DNA of 64,000 nucleotides. Origin: Sva-07 sp963715285 (GTDB lineage Bacteria; Actinomycetota; Acidimicrobiia; Acidimicrobiales; Ilumatobacteraceae). Under the pieces are notes generated by a model. The model did not search any database and was not told where the DNA came from. It saw nothing but the letters and a program-made list of their open reading frames with translations. Shown here piece by piece: positions 35,765 to 43,842 of the stretch; position 1 is the stretch's first letter; the number at the start of each line of letters is the position of its first letter. Made by a program: the position numbers and the translations under genes. The stretch covers positions 248,001 to 312,000 of the forward strand of contig CAVQRU010000002.1 of NCBI GenBank assembly GCA_963715285.1, read 5' to 3'.

Positions 35765-36398
35765 ATCACCCCGGCCGATGCAGAGCGACCGACGGTCGAC
35801 GTCGGGCCGATGCGTGATGTCACCGTCGAATCCTTCTCGTACTCCTCGCTGAACGACCCACGGGCAGGCGCCGGCATCTATGGCGTTCGGCGACCACTGA
35901 CGGTCTCGCCCCGGCCGAACGAGTCACAGCACAACTCTTCGGTGACGGTCGCCACCCGTGATCGGTCGTCAATCACCGACGCGACCATCGGGTGCGCTCC
36001 TCGAGCCGGCGAGAAGGAGTCTCCCGCCGTCGTGAAGACGTCCCCACCACCCTCCCGCGGTGTGCCGTACCGGCCGCTTGTCATGATTGACATGACTCGG
36101 AGGCGGGAACCCACACCCTCTGCCTGATGGCGTCGATGCTTCGAATCGTCGACGAACGGAGAGTCATGCAGCGAGCAACGGTCGCTCGACGTCGACTCGT
36201 GCTCGGCGTCGACCAGACTGTGTGCGTGAGGCTGCTCCGTGGGTTTCTGGGAGCCATCGCGCTGGGTGTGGGTGCGATCTTCGGTCACAAGGGCGAGCGC
36301 GAAACCCATTGGAGCGAGCCGCCGAACTGGATCGCTGACGCCGAGAACCACGAGACGGACTCGGGGGACCCTTGATCATCGACGGTAGCGGAGCCGAC
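35765..36398. other. 630-bp region without a supported gene
   Basis: Frames on both strands lack protein-like composition. The best plus-strand candidate (36127-36375, 82 residues, hydrophobic LLRGFLGAIALGVGAIFG) is not supported by a ribosome binding site or by a recognisable family. Confidence 0.4.
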
Positions 36399-36836
36399 TC
36401 ATTCGCGAACCGGGACGACGAGTACCGGTACGGGCGAGGAGCGAAGAACCTTCTCGGAGGTACTTCCGAGAGGCCAGCGCCTCACGCCTGACTGGCCGTG
36501 GCTGGCCATCACGATCATCGATACGTTCTCGTGGTGGGCGAAGTCCAAGATGGCTTCCGCCGCATGGTTGCTGATTCGATGATGCACTTCGGTGTCGATG
36601 TCGGCGGGAACCGACGTGATCGCGCGAGTGAGGTAGGCATCTGCCGCTTCGTCGAGGGCGATGTGTTCGCTGGTCGCATAGCCCTGCAGCGCGTCGTGTT
36701 CCTGAGTGCCGACAGCGCTGAACACGATGAGTCGTGACCCCAGTGCAACGGCGAGCATCGCCGCCATGTCGAGCGCTCGCGTTGCGAGTTCGGACATGTC
36801 GAGGGGCACCATGATCGTTTCTGGTCGATGCTGCAC
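36399..36836 (-). CDS. universal stress protein (UspA family)
   Basis: The 145-residue protein has the UspA start TIMVPLDMSELATRALDMAA and the ATP-binding end VSMIVMASHGQSGVRRWPLG followed by GSTSEKVLRSSPVPVLVVPV (G-2x-G-9x-G-S/T pattern). These are ATP-binding dimers induced by stress or growth arrest. The GTG at 36836 follows GAAGGGGA; an ATG at 36869 would add 11 residues not typical for the family. The gene is divergent to the SnoaL-like gene at 37004. Confidence 0.88.
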   Translation of the reverse strand: MQHRPETIMVPLDMSELATRALDMAAMLAVALGSRLIVFSAVGTQEHDALQGYATSEHIALDEAADAYLTRAITSVPADIDTEVHHRISNHAAEAILDFAHHENVSMIVMASHGQSGVRRWPLGSTSEKVLRSSPVPVLVVPVRE

Positions 36837-37003
36837 AGGGTCCCCTTCCCAGCCGGTGTCGAGTCCCACTCTCAGCGCGTCGCGAGGCCACCGCTAGGGC
36901 CAGAGGTCCGCTGAGACCAGTCACCGAGAGTGAGTCCCGCCTCGGGACAAGATCGGCCAGCCTTGCTAGGTTTCGGCGATCCGTACATGTCGAAAGGACC
37001 CTG

Positions 37004-37378
37004 ATGAGCGCACTGGAGCCAGCCGAGGTGAGCACACTGTTCGAGCGTTGTTTCGCCGACGGTGACCTGGAGGGTCTCATGGCCCTGTATGAGGACGACG
37101 CTGTGTTTCCCACGCCGCGTGGCACCTCCACTGGGCACGACGAGATCCGTGCGACGCTCAAGGCATACCTCGATTCCGGTGCCAAGCTGGTGTTCGGCGA
37201 GTCCCTTGTCTTCTCTGCCGGGGACCTGGCGCTGATCCACACGCCGTGGACCATGCGGATGCCTGACGGGTCGAGCCCCGAGGGGGCAACGGCCGAGGTC
37301 GTCCGCCGTCAGCCTGACGGCAGCTGGAAATACGTGATCGACAACCCCGACGGGACAGCACTGCTCCATCATGAGTGA
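37004..37378 (+). CDS. SnoaL/NTF2-like protein (ketosteroid-isomerase-like)
   Basis: The 124-residue protein has the family pattern VSTLFERCFADGDLEGLMAL then YEDDAVFPTPRGTSTGHDEI and ends with RRQPDGSWKYVIDNPDG, as in DUF4440/SnoaL-like proteins. AAAGGA lies 6 nt upstream of the ATG. Ligand and reaction are not evident. Confidence 0.85.
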   Translation: MSALEPAEVSTLFERCFADGDLEGLMALYEDDAVFPTPRGTSTGHDEIRATLKAYLDSGAKLVFGESLVFSAGDLALIHTPWTMRMPDGSSPEGATAEVVRRQPDGSWKYVIDNPDGTALLHHE

Positions 37379-37461
37379 CGGGAACCGGCACCGCACCCGA
37401 TGCCGTCCCGACTGAGCGCCACGACGGTCGCGCGACTGCGTCCAGAGAGTGAGCGGCTCCC

Positions 37462-37656
37462 GTGGTTCCATCACACGTCAGCCGGACGGCTGACGGCTGC
37501 CTGCGCTCCATCCCGCTCATCCCGACCGTGGCCGTCACCGCGGTCGCCGTCGCGGCCTGCGGTGGTGCGATCACCGTTCGCCGACGGGCACATCCGGTCG
37601 AAGGGCTCTTGCCAACCCTCTGGGATGACCCGACGATCGAGTTGGAGGACGATTGA
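37462..37656 (+). CDS. possible small membrane protein (64 aa)
   Basis: From GTG 37462 the product has one membrane segment (IPLIPTVAVTAVAVAACGGA), a basic stretch and an acidic tail (TLWDDPTIELEDD), a plausible type of small membrane protein. Its stop lies 11 bp before the next lipoprotein gene. An 8-bp inverted repeat GTCAGCCG/CGGCTGAC (37477-37494) falls in its 5' part and might instead be the terminator of the upstream gene, so existence is uncertain. Confidence 0.35.
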   Translation: MVPSHVSRTADGCLRSIPLIPTVAVTAVAVAACGGAITVRRRAHPVEGLLPTLWDDPTIELEDD

Positions 37657-37667
37657 GGAGGTGCGCC

Positions 37668-38162
37668 ATGCGGGCACAACGTCTGCTCGGACTCGCGGCG
37701 CTCGGGTTGGTGCTTGCCCCGGTTGGTTGCGACAGCGACAGCGACACCATGAACAAACAGGAGTGGATCATCGCTGCGGACGCAGTCTGCGTCGAGATGA
37801 ACGCACAGTTGGAGGGAATCCCGGAACCGACGACGATCGAAGAGTTCGAGGCTGCGCAGCGTCAGGTCGAAGATGTCTGGCGCAGCGGTCTTGCGGATCT
37901 GGAGGGTCTGGGACTCCCCGAAGAGGACGAGGCGGCCGCCGCCGAGGTGCTGGACGCGTTCGACGAACTCGTGAACGCCAGCGTCGAGTTCGCTGATGCA
38001 ATCGTCCAGACGGGGTTCGAGTTCATGGTGCCCGGGACGACCGATGAGATGACACCCGAGGTCGAAACGCTGTTCCGGGACCTCGAAGCAGCGAGCGAGA
38101 ACGCGACACTCAAAGCTGCCACCTACGGCTTGGAGCACTGCTTCGATGACCAGGACCGATGA
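37668..38162 (+). CDS. lipoprotein, helical, unknown function
   Basis: The 164-residue protein has a lipoprotein signal peptide with lipobox APVGC (Cys21), then an acidic, almost fully helical domain (EEFEAAQRQVEDVWRSGLAD) with two further cysteines. It resembles actinobacterial helical lipoproteins of unknown role. GGAGG lies 6 nt upstream of the ATG. Confidence 0.8.
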   Translation: MRAQRLLGLAALGLVLAPVGCDSDSDTMNKQEWIIAADAVCVEMNAQLEGIPEPTTIEEFEAAQRQVEDVWRSGLADLEGLGLPEEDEAAAAEVLDAFDELVNASVEFADAIVQTGFEFMVPGTTDEMTPEVETLFRDLEAASENATLKAATYGLEHCFDDQDR

Positions 38163-38218
38163 GACACGCAACTCGCCAGGAGTCACGATGAGTCACGTTC
38201 GGCTCTTGCGAAGCGTCG

Positions 38219-38764
38219 GTGAACGATCCGGAGGCTGAGCACCGACCGAGAATCGCAGCCGACATGCACTCTCCGACGGCTCTGGCGTTATGGTCCGCTT
38301 CCGTGGCGATTTCGGAGTACCTCCGAGGCATCCGGGACAGGGTCGGGCACGATCTCGTGCTGTTGCCGGCGGTGTGCGTCTTGATCTGGGACGACGATGG
38401 GCGCCTCTTGCTCATGCAGGAGGCGGAGACGCGCAAGTGGCAGACCGTCGGCGGCATGGTCGACCCCGATGAGTCGCCGTGGGACGCCGCCCGGCGCGAG
38501 GCATTGGAGGAGGTGGGTGTCGAGGTCCGCCTCGATCGGGTCAGGGCGGCGCTCGGAGGGCCGGGGTATCGCGTGTACTACCCCAATGGGGACGTGTGCT
38601 CGTACGTCTCGACGGTGTTCGATGCCGTGATCGTCAGTGGTGAGCCCGGCGCCGGAGACGACGAGGTGCATCGGGTCTGCTGGTTCGATCCCGTCGACAT
38701 CGCCGGACTCGATCTCGATTCGGCCAACCGGCACCTGCTCACCGATGCCGGTGTGATCGGCTGA
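38219..38764 (+). CDS. Nudix hydrolase
   Basis: The 181-residue protein has the Nudix box at residues 79-101, seen as GGMVDPDESPWDAA then RREALEEVGV (G-5x-E-7x-REUxEExGU). Nudix enzymes hydrolyse nucleoside diphosphates linked to another moiety; the substrate is not predictable. The N-terminal 40 residues (IRDRVGHDLVLLPAVCVLIW) match Nudix proteins that carry an extra N-terminal helix. GTG 38219 is used; ATG 38264 is possible. Confidence 0.9.
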   Translation: MNDPEAEHRPRIAADMHSPTALALWSASVAISEYLRGIRDRVGHDLVLLPAVCVLIWDDDGRLLLMQEAETRKWQTVGGMVDPDESPWDAARREALEEVGVEVRLDRVRAALGGPGYRVYYPNGDVCSYVSTVFDAVIVSGEPGAGDDEVHRVCWFDPVDIAGLDLDSANRHLLTDAGVIG

Positions 38765-38870
38765 CTTCGAACCCGCTCAGGGTGTCGGCGAGGGCCTGCT
38801 CTGGTCACGTCTTGGCGTCGGCCTGAGCGAGCGAGTTGACCGCTCTCGTGCGCTGTGTTCCGATCTGATC

Positions 38871-39482
38871 ATGAATCGGTCGGCTCGCGTCGTGGGGGCA
38901 GTCGTTGCCTCGATTGCCGGATTGGTCGTCGTGTCGATGCTGCGCACGAGCGGCTCGAGCAACCGGATCGCTCGAGACAGCATCGTGATGCTCGGTGACA
39001 GCATCACTGCGGAGGCTGACTGGAGCCGACTGCTGCCGGATCAGCCACTCGTCAACGAAGGCCATCCGGGATTCACGACCGAACAGCTCGTCATGGTCGC
39101 AGAACGAGTTGCCGCCGCGGACCCGGCGGCGGTCATCGTGCTGACGGGAACCAACGACATCCGGGACGGACACCCGCCGGCGTGGACACGAGAACACCTG
39201 GAACAACTCATCGATCGACTCGAGAACGGGTCGAACGCGACGATCGTGATCCAGACCATTCTTCCCCGGGCCGACGCACCCGCCGCGGTGCAGCAGGCCA
39301 ATGCCGAGATCGTCGATCTTGCCGCACGGAGGGGGCTCCGTCTTCTCGACCTCCACGAAACGTTCGACGACGGCACCGGCGCGCTACGCGATCACGAGAC
39401 CTACGACGGACTTCACCTCACGGTCGATGGATACGAGCGCTGGGCGAACGAACTTCGTCCGGTGCTCCAGGATCTACGCTGA
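38871..39482 (+). CDS. SGNH/GDSL hydrolase, membrane-anchored
   Basis: The 203-residue protein has an N-terminal membrane anchor or signal (VVGAVVASIAGLVVVSML) and a complete SGNH set: GDS with Ser44 (IVMLGDSITAEA), the glycine block (NEGHPGFTT), GTND, and DGLHLTVDGY with the catalytic Asp and His. Such enzymes are esterases or lipases, often acting on cell-wall or lipid acyl groups outside the cell. Confidence 0.88.
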   Translation: MNRSARVVGAVVASIAGLVVVSMLRTSGSSNRIARDSIVMLGDSITAEADWSRLLPDQPLVNEGHPGFTTEQLVMVAERVAAADPAAVIVLTGTNDIRDGHPPAWTREHLEQLIDRLENGSNATIVIQTILPRADAPAAVQQANAEIVDLAARRGLRLLDLHETFDDGTGALRDHETYDGLHLTVDGYERWANELRPVLQDLR

Positions 39483-39505
39483 GTCGGGCCACGGACGGCC
39501 CACCG

Positions 39506-40129
39506 TCATGGCCCGGAACACCGCAGAATCAGCCAAGGGGTTGGTTCAGTCCGGGGACGAGCTGACCTGTATCGCGGCGCATCTGCCGTCAGCTCCTCGA
39601 TCGGCCCGACCACCGAATCGATCGAGGGGTTGAGGAAGTAGGGGATGCTCATCCGGTCGGTCGCACCCATCGGGAGTACACGGTGGTTCGCAGCCCGATA
39701 CGGTCGTTCGTGAGCACCTGCATGCAATCGGCGAGGTTGACGACGATGGTTCCGGGCCGGGGATCGACATCGATCCATCCGTGGTCCCCCGACAGCGCCT
39801 GCAGCCCGCCGGTGGCGTCCTGGATCAGCAGGGTGACGAGCCCGGGGTCGGTGTGGTCACCGAGTGCGACGTCACCCAGCGCGTTCAGGGTCGGTCGGTC
39901 CGCTTCCGGCACCGGGTCGCCCACCGTGTAGTGGTTGAGCCTCATGTGGCTGCTCGTACGGTCACCCCGGTGGGCGGCGGCGCTCGGACCCGTCAGGCCG
40001 AGCGCCGACAGCACCAGCTCGGTCGTCTGCGCCGCGAGGTCGCTGAACGCGGTCGCGACAGGCCCGGTCGAGTTCGTCGTACGCGGTGGCGCCGGGGTGT
40101 CGGATGTCGACGGTCGGCACCTGGTGCAT
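39506..40129 (-). pseudogene. 2OG-Fe(II) oxygenase (isopenicillin-N-synthase-like), collapsed
   Basis: The ATG at 40129 reads MHQVPTVDIRHPGATAYDEL, the start of this family, but the next ~100 residues of the N-terminal domain are missing. The C-terminal domain continues in another frame (HYTVGDPVPEADRPTLNALG, iron motif HTDPG, GTIVVNLADCMQVLTNDR), and its last part is again in a different frame (HRVLPMGATDRMSIPYFLNP, stop at 39506). One internal deletion and at least one further indel are needed. The enzyme cannot be active. Confidence 0.7.
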
Positions 40130-40387
40130 GAGACGACGCTAGAGGCTTCGTCACTCGACCGGAGCACCGGGGCCCTCGTCGGCAAGAGTTGGTCAAACCT
40201 CACTCATTGTGGCAAACATGGGACTTCATGCTCTGCCGAAGCGACAGAATGCCACGTAGCGTGACAGTCGAGTAGGACACTCACCTGCCCTGCCGGTCGA
40301 TCGTGACCGGAACCGCGAGTTGCGATTGGCCACCAATCGAGCGGGATCGCGGCGAGCCGAACGGCCGCCGCGGTGAGAGGAGGAGCA

Positions 40388-41593
40388 ATGCGCAGGAGCA
40401 TTGTCGCCGTCGCGGTCGCCCTGTTCGGCGTTTCCGCGATCGGGACCATGGCACCAGCCCTCGCCACGGAGTCCGACCCTGACAATGGACACAAGGTCTG
40501 GGTCTGCCACGCGACGGCTGGCGAAGGAGAACTCAAGAACGGCTACAACCTCATCCACGTGGATGTGGCCTCGACCGTGCCGAACGATTCGTACCACGGC
40601 GAGAACGACCACTACGGGCACTCGACCACGAGCCCGAAGAAGAACTCGAAGTACGGGCTGCTGTACGACATCATCGGTGTCGATCCGGCCAACCTGCCCA
40701 GTGAATGCGGCAGGCCCGAAATGCCGTCGAAGGATCCGGTCGAGACCCTGATCGGGACCGAGGACTGTGATGCGAAGACGGTCACCGAGACCTACAGCGT
40801 GACCGAGTACACCTACACGTGGAACGGCGATGAGTGGGTCGAGTCCGAGACCACCACCGTAACGGTGGTGACCCGAGCGATGACCCCGCAGGAACTGGCA
40901 GCTTGCCCGACCACGGGTGGACCGCCGCCGATGCCGTCGAAGGATCCGGTCGAGACCCTGATCGGGACCGAGGACTGTGATGCGAAGACGGTCACCGAGA
41001 CGTACAGCGTGACCGAGTACACCTACACGTGGAACGGCGATGAGTGGGTCGAGTCCGAGACCACCACCGAAACGGTGGTGACCCGAGCGATGACCCCGCA
41101 GGAACTGGCAGCTTGCCCGACCACGGGTGGACCGCCGCCGATGCCGTCGAAGGATCCGGTCGAGACCCTGATCGGGACCGAGGAGAATTGCGACGCAATG
41201 ACGGTCACCGAGACCTACAGCGTGACCGAGTACACCTACACGTGGAACGGCGCGGTGTGGGTCGAGTCCGAGACCACGACCGAAGAGTTGCGTTCTCGGA
41301 ACATGACCGAGGACGAAGCCGAAGCGTGCCCGACCCAGGAATCGCAGGGTCCGGTACCGCCGGCTCCACCAACGGTGGTGGACACCCCGGCCGGGGTCAC
41401 GCCGGTCGTCGACACGCCCGCCGTAGAGGCGCCGCCGGTCGCTGAGACGCCGGTGGCCCAGGCGCCGCCCGTCGCGGCTGCGCCGACGGCACTGCCGGAA
41501 ACCGGAAGCGAGACGTGGACGATCTTCTTGATCGGCCTTGCCACGCTGCTGGCCGGCGCAGGGCTGGTGGTGATGAGCCGCCGAACGGCCTGA
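40388..41593 (+). CDS. LPXTG-anchored surface protein with three 70-residue repeats
   Basis: The 401-residue protein has a signal peptide (1-26), a domain with Cys/His pattern (HKVWVCHATAGEGELKNGYN and GENDHYGHSTT), three tandem 70-residue repeats (from residues 112, 182 and 252), a Pro/Val-rich stalk and a sorting signal: LPETG at 369-373, a hydrophobic helix and a basic tail (SRRTA). A sortase would link it to the wall; none is encoded here. Repeats 1 and 2 are almost identical in DNA, repeat 3 has diverged. GGAGGAG lies upstream of the ATG. Confidence 0.9.
   Translation: MRRSIVAVAVALFGVSAIGTMAPALATESDPDNGHKVWVCHATAGEGELKNGYNLIHVDVASTVPNDSYHGENDHYGHSTTSPKKNSKYGLLYDIIGVDPANLPSECGRPEMPSKDPVETLIGTEDCDAKTVTETYSVTEYTYTWNGDEWVESETTTVTVVTRAMTPQELAACPTTGGPPPMPSKDPVETLIGTEDCDAKTVTETYSVTEYTYTWNGDEWVESETTTETVVTRAMTPQELAACPTTGGPPPMPSKDPVETLIGTEENCDAMTVTETYSVTEYTYTWNGAVWVESETTTEELRSRNMTEDEAEACPTQESQGPVPPAPPTVVDTPAGVTPVVDTPAVEAPPVAETPVAQAPPVAAAPTALPETGSETWTIFLIGLATLLAGAGLVVMSRRTA
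40721..41340 (+). repeat. tandem 210-bp coding repeats (3 copies)
   Basis: Units begin at 40721, 40931 and 41141, each with ATGCCGTCGAAGGATCCGGT. Units 1 and 2 differ at only a few positions; unit 3 is similar for about 130 bp, then drifts. Confidence 0.9.
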
Positions 41594-41617
41594 CGCTGAC
41601 CTGCCGGACACCGACGA

Positions 41618-41650
41618 GCCGCTGACGACGAGACGATCGTCGTCAGCGGC
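41618..41650 (+). terminator. strong hairpin after the LPXTG gene
   Basis: GCCGCTGACGACGA (41618-41631) pairs perfectly with its complement at 41637-41650 around a 5-nt loop, 25 bp after the stop codon. There is no T-run, but stem length and position make a terminator likely. Confidence 0.65.
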
Positions 41651-41807
41651 GAGTCGCGTTGCCGAACGCTGCGGTTGGTCCAGTCGGCGTCGAGTTCGTG
41701 CGTGACGGTGGGGAACACGCAATGGAGGCGCCGCCGGTGACATTCGGCCGTGGTCGCCGCAGATCGAGAGGCGCATGCTGATCGTAGAGGCGGATCGGTT
41801 GGCGGTT

Positions 41808-41861
41808 GAGGGCTGACCGGGTTGGTCGTCGACGGAGGGTTCGACTCCCTCCCCGGCCCTC
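41808..41861. other. tRNA-like folded element at the 3' end of the phosphatase gene
   Basis: GAGGGC (41808-41813) pairs with GCCCTC (41856-41861); inside are a D-arm-like hairpin (GACC/GGTC, 41815-41827) and a T-arm-like hairpin GGAGGG-TTCGACT-CCCTCC (41834-41852). There is no anticodon arm, so it is not a tRNA. It overlaps the stop of the minus-strand phosphatase gene and may be its terminator or a leftover tRNA-derived att site. Confidence 0.45.
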
Positions 41862-42636
41862 AAGCACCAGCGGGGTTCGCCCCACGGCCCGGTTCACTCG
41901 CGCCACCCGGCAGCTGGTGTTCGCCCCCTGCCTCATCCGTGGGTCGCACCGCGGGTGAGTCCGGGCGGGTCCGAGGTGTCTCGGAGGGCAGTCCTTCGAG
42001 GTGAGCGGCGTCGTTGTACCGGATCAGGCGCCACGTGCCGGACGGGGCCTCGCGGAACTCGGTGATCGAGGTGTTGAGCGTCTGCAGCTCGAACCCACCC
42101 GTGGCCGTGATGCGCAGCAGGTGCCGGAAGGCTGCATCGACGACGCCGCCGTGGCACGACACGACGATCGTGCGGCCGGCGTTGGCTCGAACCGTGCGTG
42201 AGATCGCGGCTCCGACGCGAAGGTGGAACTGAGCGGTCGTCTCGCCGCCGGGGAACACGTCGTGGTGAGGATCGCCGGCCCAGTCCGGGCTGCCGAATCG
42301 TTCGACGAAGGTGCTGAACGTCATCCCGTCGATCTCGGGGCCCGGGTCGTGCTCCCCGAAGTCGGCATCGACCACCATCTCGAGGTGTCCGAGCGCGGGC
42401 GCGATCGCCTCGGCGGTCTCGATCGCCCGCTGGAAGTTGCTCGCGATCAGGACGTCGGCCGGCAGTTCACCCGTCGCAGCGAGCCGGTCGCGGAGCCGCT
42501 CGGCCTGCCGCCGACCGAGATCCGACAACCCGTTGCAGCTGCGGAATCCCCCGATCACGCGGTTGACGGTCACGTTCGACTCGCCGTGCCTGATGAAGGC
42601 GAGGGTCGTCACAGGTGCATGTTCGGCGTCCGTCAC
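41860..42636 (-). CDS. histidine phosphatase-family protein
   Basis: The 258-residue protein has the phosphohistidine motif LAFIRHGESNVTVNRV, the second conserved Arg in ASNFQRAIETAEAIA, and CHGG near the C-terminal end of the fold (VVSCHGGVVDAAFRHL). The family includes phosphoglycerate mutases and small-molecule phosphatases; this one is PhoE/GpmB-like. The GTG at 42636 is favoured by TACCAT (reverse complement of 42644-42649) 7 nt upstream. The C-terminal 35 residues are a low-complexity tail, possibly from loss of the original stop. Confidence 0.85.
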   Translation of the reverse strand: MTDAEHAPVTTLAFIRHGESNVTVNRVIGGFRSCNGLSDLGRRQAERLRDRLAATGELPADVLIASNFQRAIETAEAIAPALGHLEMVVDADFGEHDPGPEIDGMTFSTFVERFGSPDWAGDPHHDVFPGGETTAQFHLRVGAAISRTVRANAGRTIVVSCHGGVVDAAFRHLLRITATGGFELQTLNTSITEFREAPSGTWRLIRYNDAAHLEGLPSETPRTRPDSPAVRPTDEAGGEHQLPGGASEPGRGANPAGA

Positions 42637-42643
42637 CCACGCG

Positions 42644-42692
42644 ATGGTACGAGGCCGGCCGCCGGCCGCCTCCACCGCCACGCCCCTACGCT
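42644..42692. promoter_or_regulatory. divergent pair of -10 boxes (phosphatase / lipoprotein)
   Basis: The minus-strand box TACCAT (reverse complement of 42644-42649) is 7 nt from GTG 42636; the plus-strand box TACGCT (42687-42692) is 6 nt from ATG 42699. Both genes would be leaderless. Confidence 0.45.
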
Positions 42693-42698
42693 CGAGGG

Positions 42699-43820
42699 AT
42701 GCCCACGCTACGACTCGTCAGCGCCCTCCTGGCCGCCGGTGGGCTCGTCGCGTGCACCTCGACCGCCGAGGTGGCGGTCACGTCCGATCCCGGGCCGTCG
42801 ATCAGCGACACCGAACTCGAGAGGGTGTCGCCTCCAACGGAGGAGTCGCCGTCGACGGCCGGGCCGGGCGCGAGCGACGCCTCGACCGTCCCGCCCGCTG
42901 CGACCGGACCGCCGGACGCGGCTGCCGATCGCGCGACGGCGATCTGCGCACGCGCAGGCGTGGACACGTTGGGTGTTGTCACCAACGATCGGCTGACCGA
43001 GGCATCCGGGCTCGTTGCGAGCCGAACACATCCGGACGTGCTGTGGTCGCACAACGACGGTGGTCTGACGCCCGGTGTCTTCGCGGTCGCCCCCGACGGC
43101 GTCGATCTCGGGTTCCATCGGCTCGATGGCGTCGATGCCGTCGACGTCGAGGACATCGCACTGGTGCGTGCCGGCGGCGGCGACGACATCCTGCTCGCCG
43201 ACATCGGCGACAACGCTCGGGTGCGTGACTCGATCACCGTGTTCCGCTTCAGCGAGCCCGATCCGGCAGTCGTCGGCGACGTGACTGACGTCGAGCGCTT
43301 GGAATTCGTGTATCCCGACGGTGCGCACAACGCCGAAGTCCTCCTCGTGGACGACGCGGCCGGGCTGGTGGTGATCGTCACGAAGGAGCAGGGCCGGGCC
43401 GCCGACGGAGCGCCGAACGACTTCGGCAACACCTTGCCGTCGCTCGTGTTCGAAGGCGCGATCGACGGCCACGGAGCCGGACCCGTCGAACTGGTGGCAG
43501 CCGGTCAGGTCGACATGCCACGCCTCGAAGGCCTCGCGCGGGCGAGCGGTACCCATCCCGCCACGCTGCTCGGCTTCGGCGGGGTACCGACGGGAGGCGA
43601 CGTGTCGGCGGACGGTGCCCTGATCGCGTTGCGGACCTACGAGGCCGTGTGGTTGTGGTCCCGCGAGCCCGGCCAGAGCATTGCCGAGGCGCTCGCCGGC
43701 GAGCCGTGCGAGGTGGGGACCGCCCCGGAGGCCCAGGGCGAGGCCGTGGCCTTCTCCGGCGGGGGACTGGTGACACTCGGTGAGGGCGTCAACCAGCCGC
43801 TGTACCGCCTCGCCGATTGA
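42699..43820 (+). CDS. lipoprotein with propeller-like domain
   Basis: The 373-residue protein has a lipoprotein signal (lipobox LVAC, Cys18), a Ser/Thr/Pro linker to about residue 75, and a domain of repeated blades: EASGLVASRTHPDVLWSHND, DVEDIALVRAGGGDDILLAD, IGDNARVRDSITVFRFSEPD and EGLARASGTHP. The repeats point to an extracellular beta-propeller. The ligand or activity is unknown. Confidence 0.82.
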   Translation: MPTLRLVSALLAAGGLVACTSTAEVAVTSDPGPSISDTELERVSPPTEESPSTAGPGASDASTVPPAATGPPDAAADRATAICARAGVDTLGVVTNDRLTEASGLVASRTHPDVLWSHNDGGLTPGVFAVAPDGVDLGFHRLDGVDAVDVEDIALVRAGGGDDILLADIGDNARVRDSITVFRFSEPDPAVVGDVTDVERLEFVYPDGAHNAEVLLVDDAAGLVVIVTKEQGRAADGAPNDFGNTLPSLVFEGAIDGHGAGPVELVAAGQVDMPRLEGLARASGTHPATLLGFGGVPTGGDVSADGALIALRTYEAVWLWSREPGQSIAEALAGEPCEVGTAPEAQGEAVAFSGGGLVTLGEGVNQPLYRLAD

Positions 43821-43842
43821 CGGGGCCAGGACCTCGCGCCGG

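Noticed and set aside
36127..36375. An 82-codon plus-strand frame with a hydrophobic stretch.
   Set aside because: No ribosome binding site or -10 box and poor composition; mentioned only in the intergenic entry.
37477..37494. An intrinsic terminator after the SnoaL-like gene.
   Set aside because: The 8-bp hairpin is about 100 bp downstream, has no T-run and may lie within a small gene.
41808..41861. A complete tRNA gene.
   Set aside because: No anticodon arm is present, so only a tRNA-like fold is reported.
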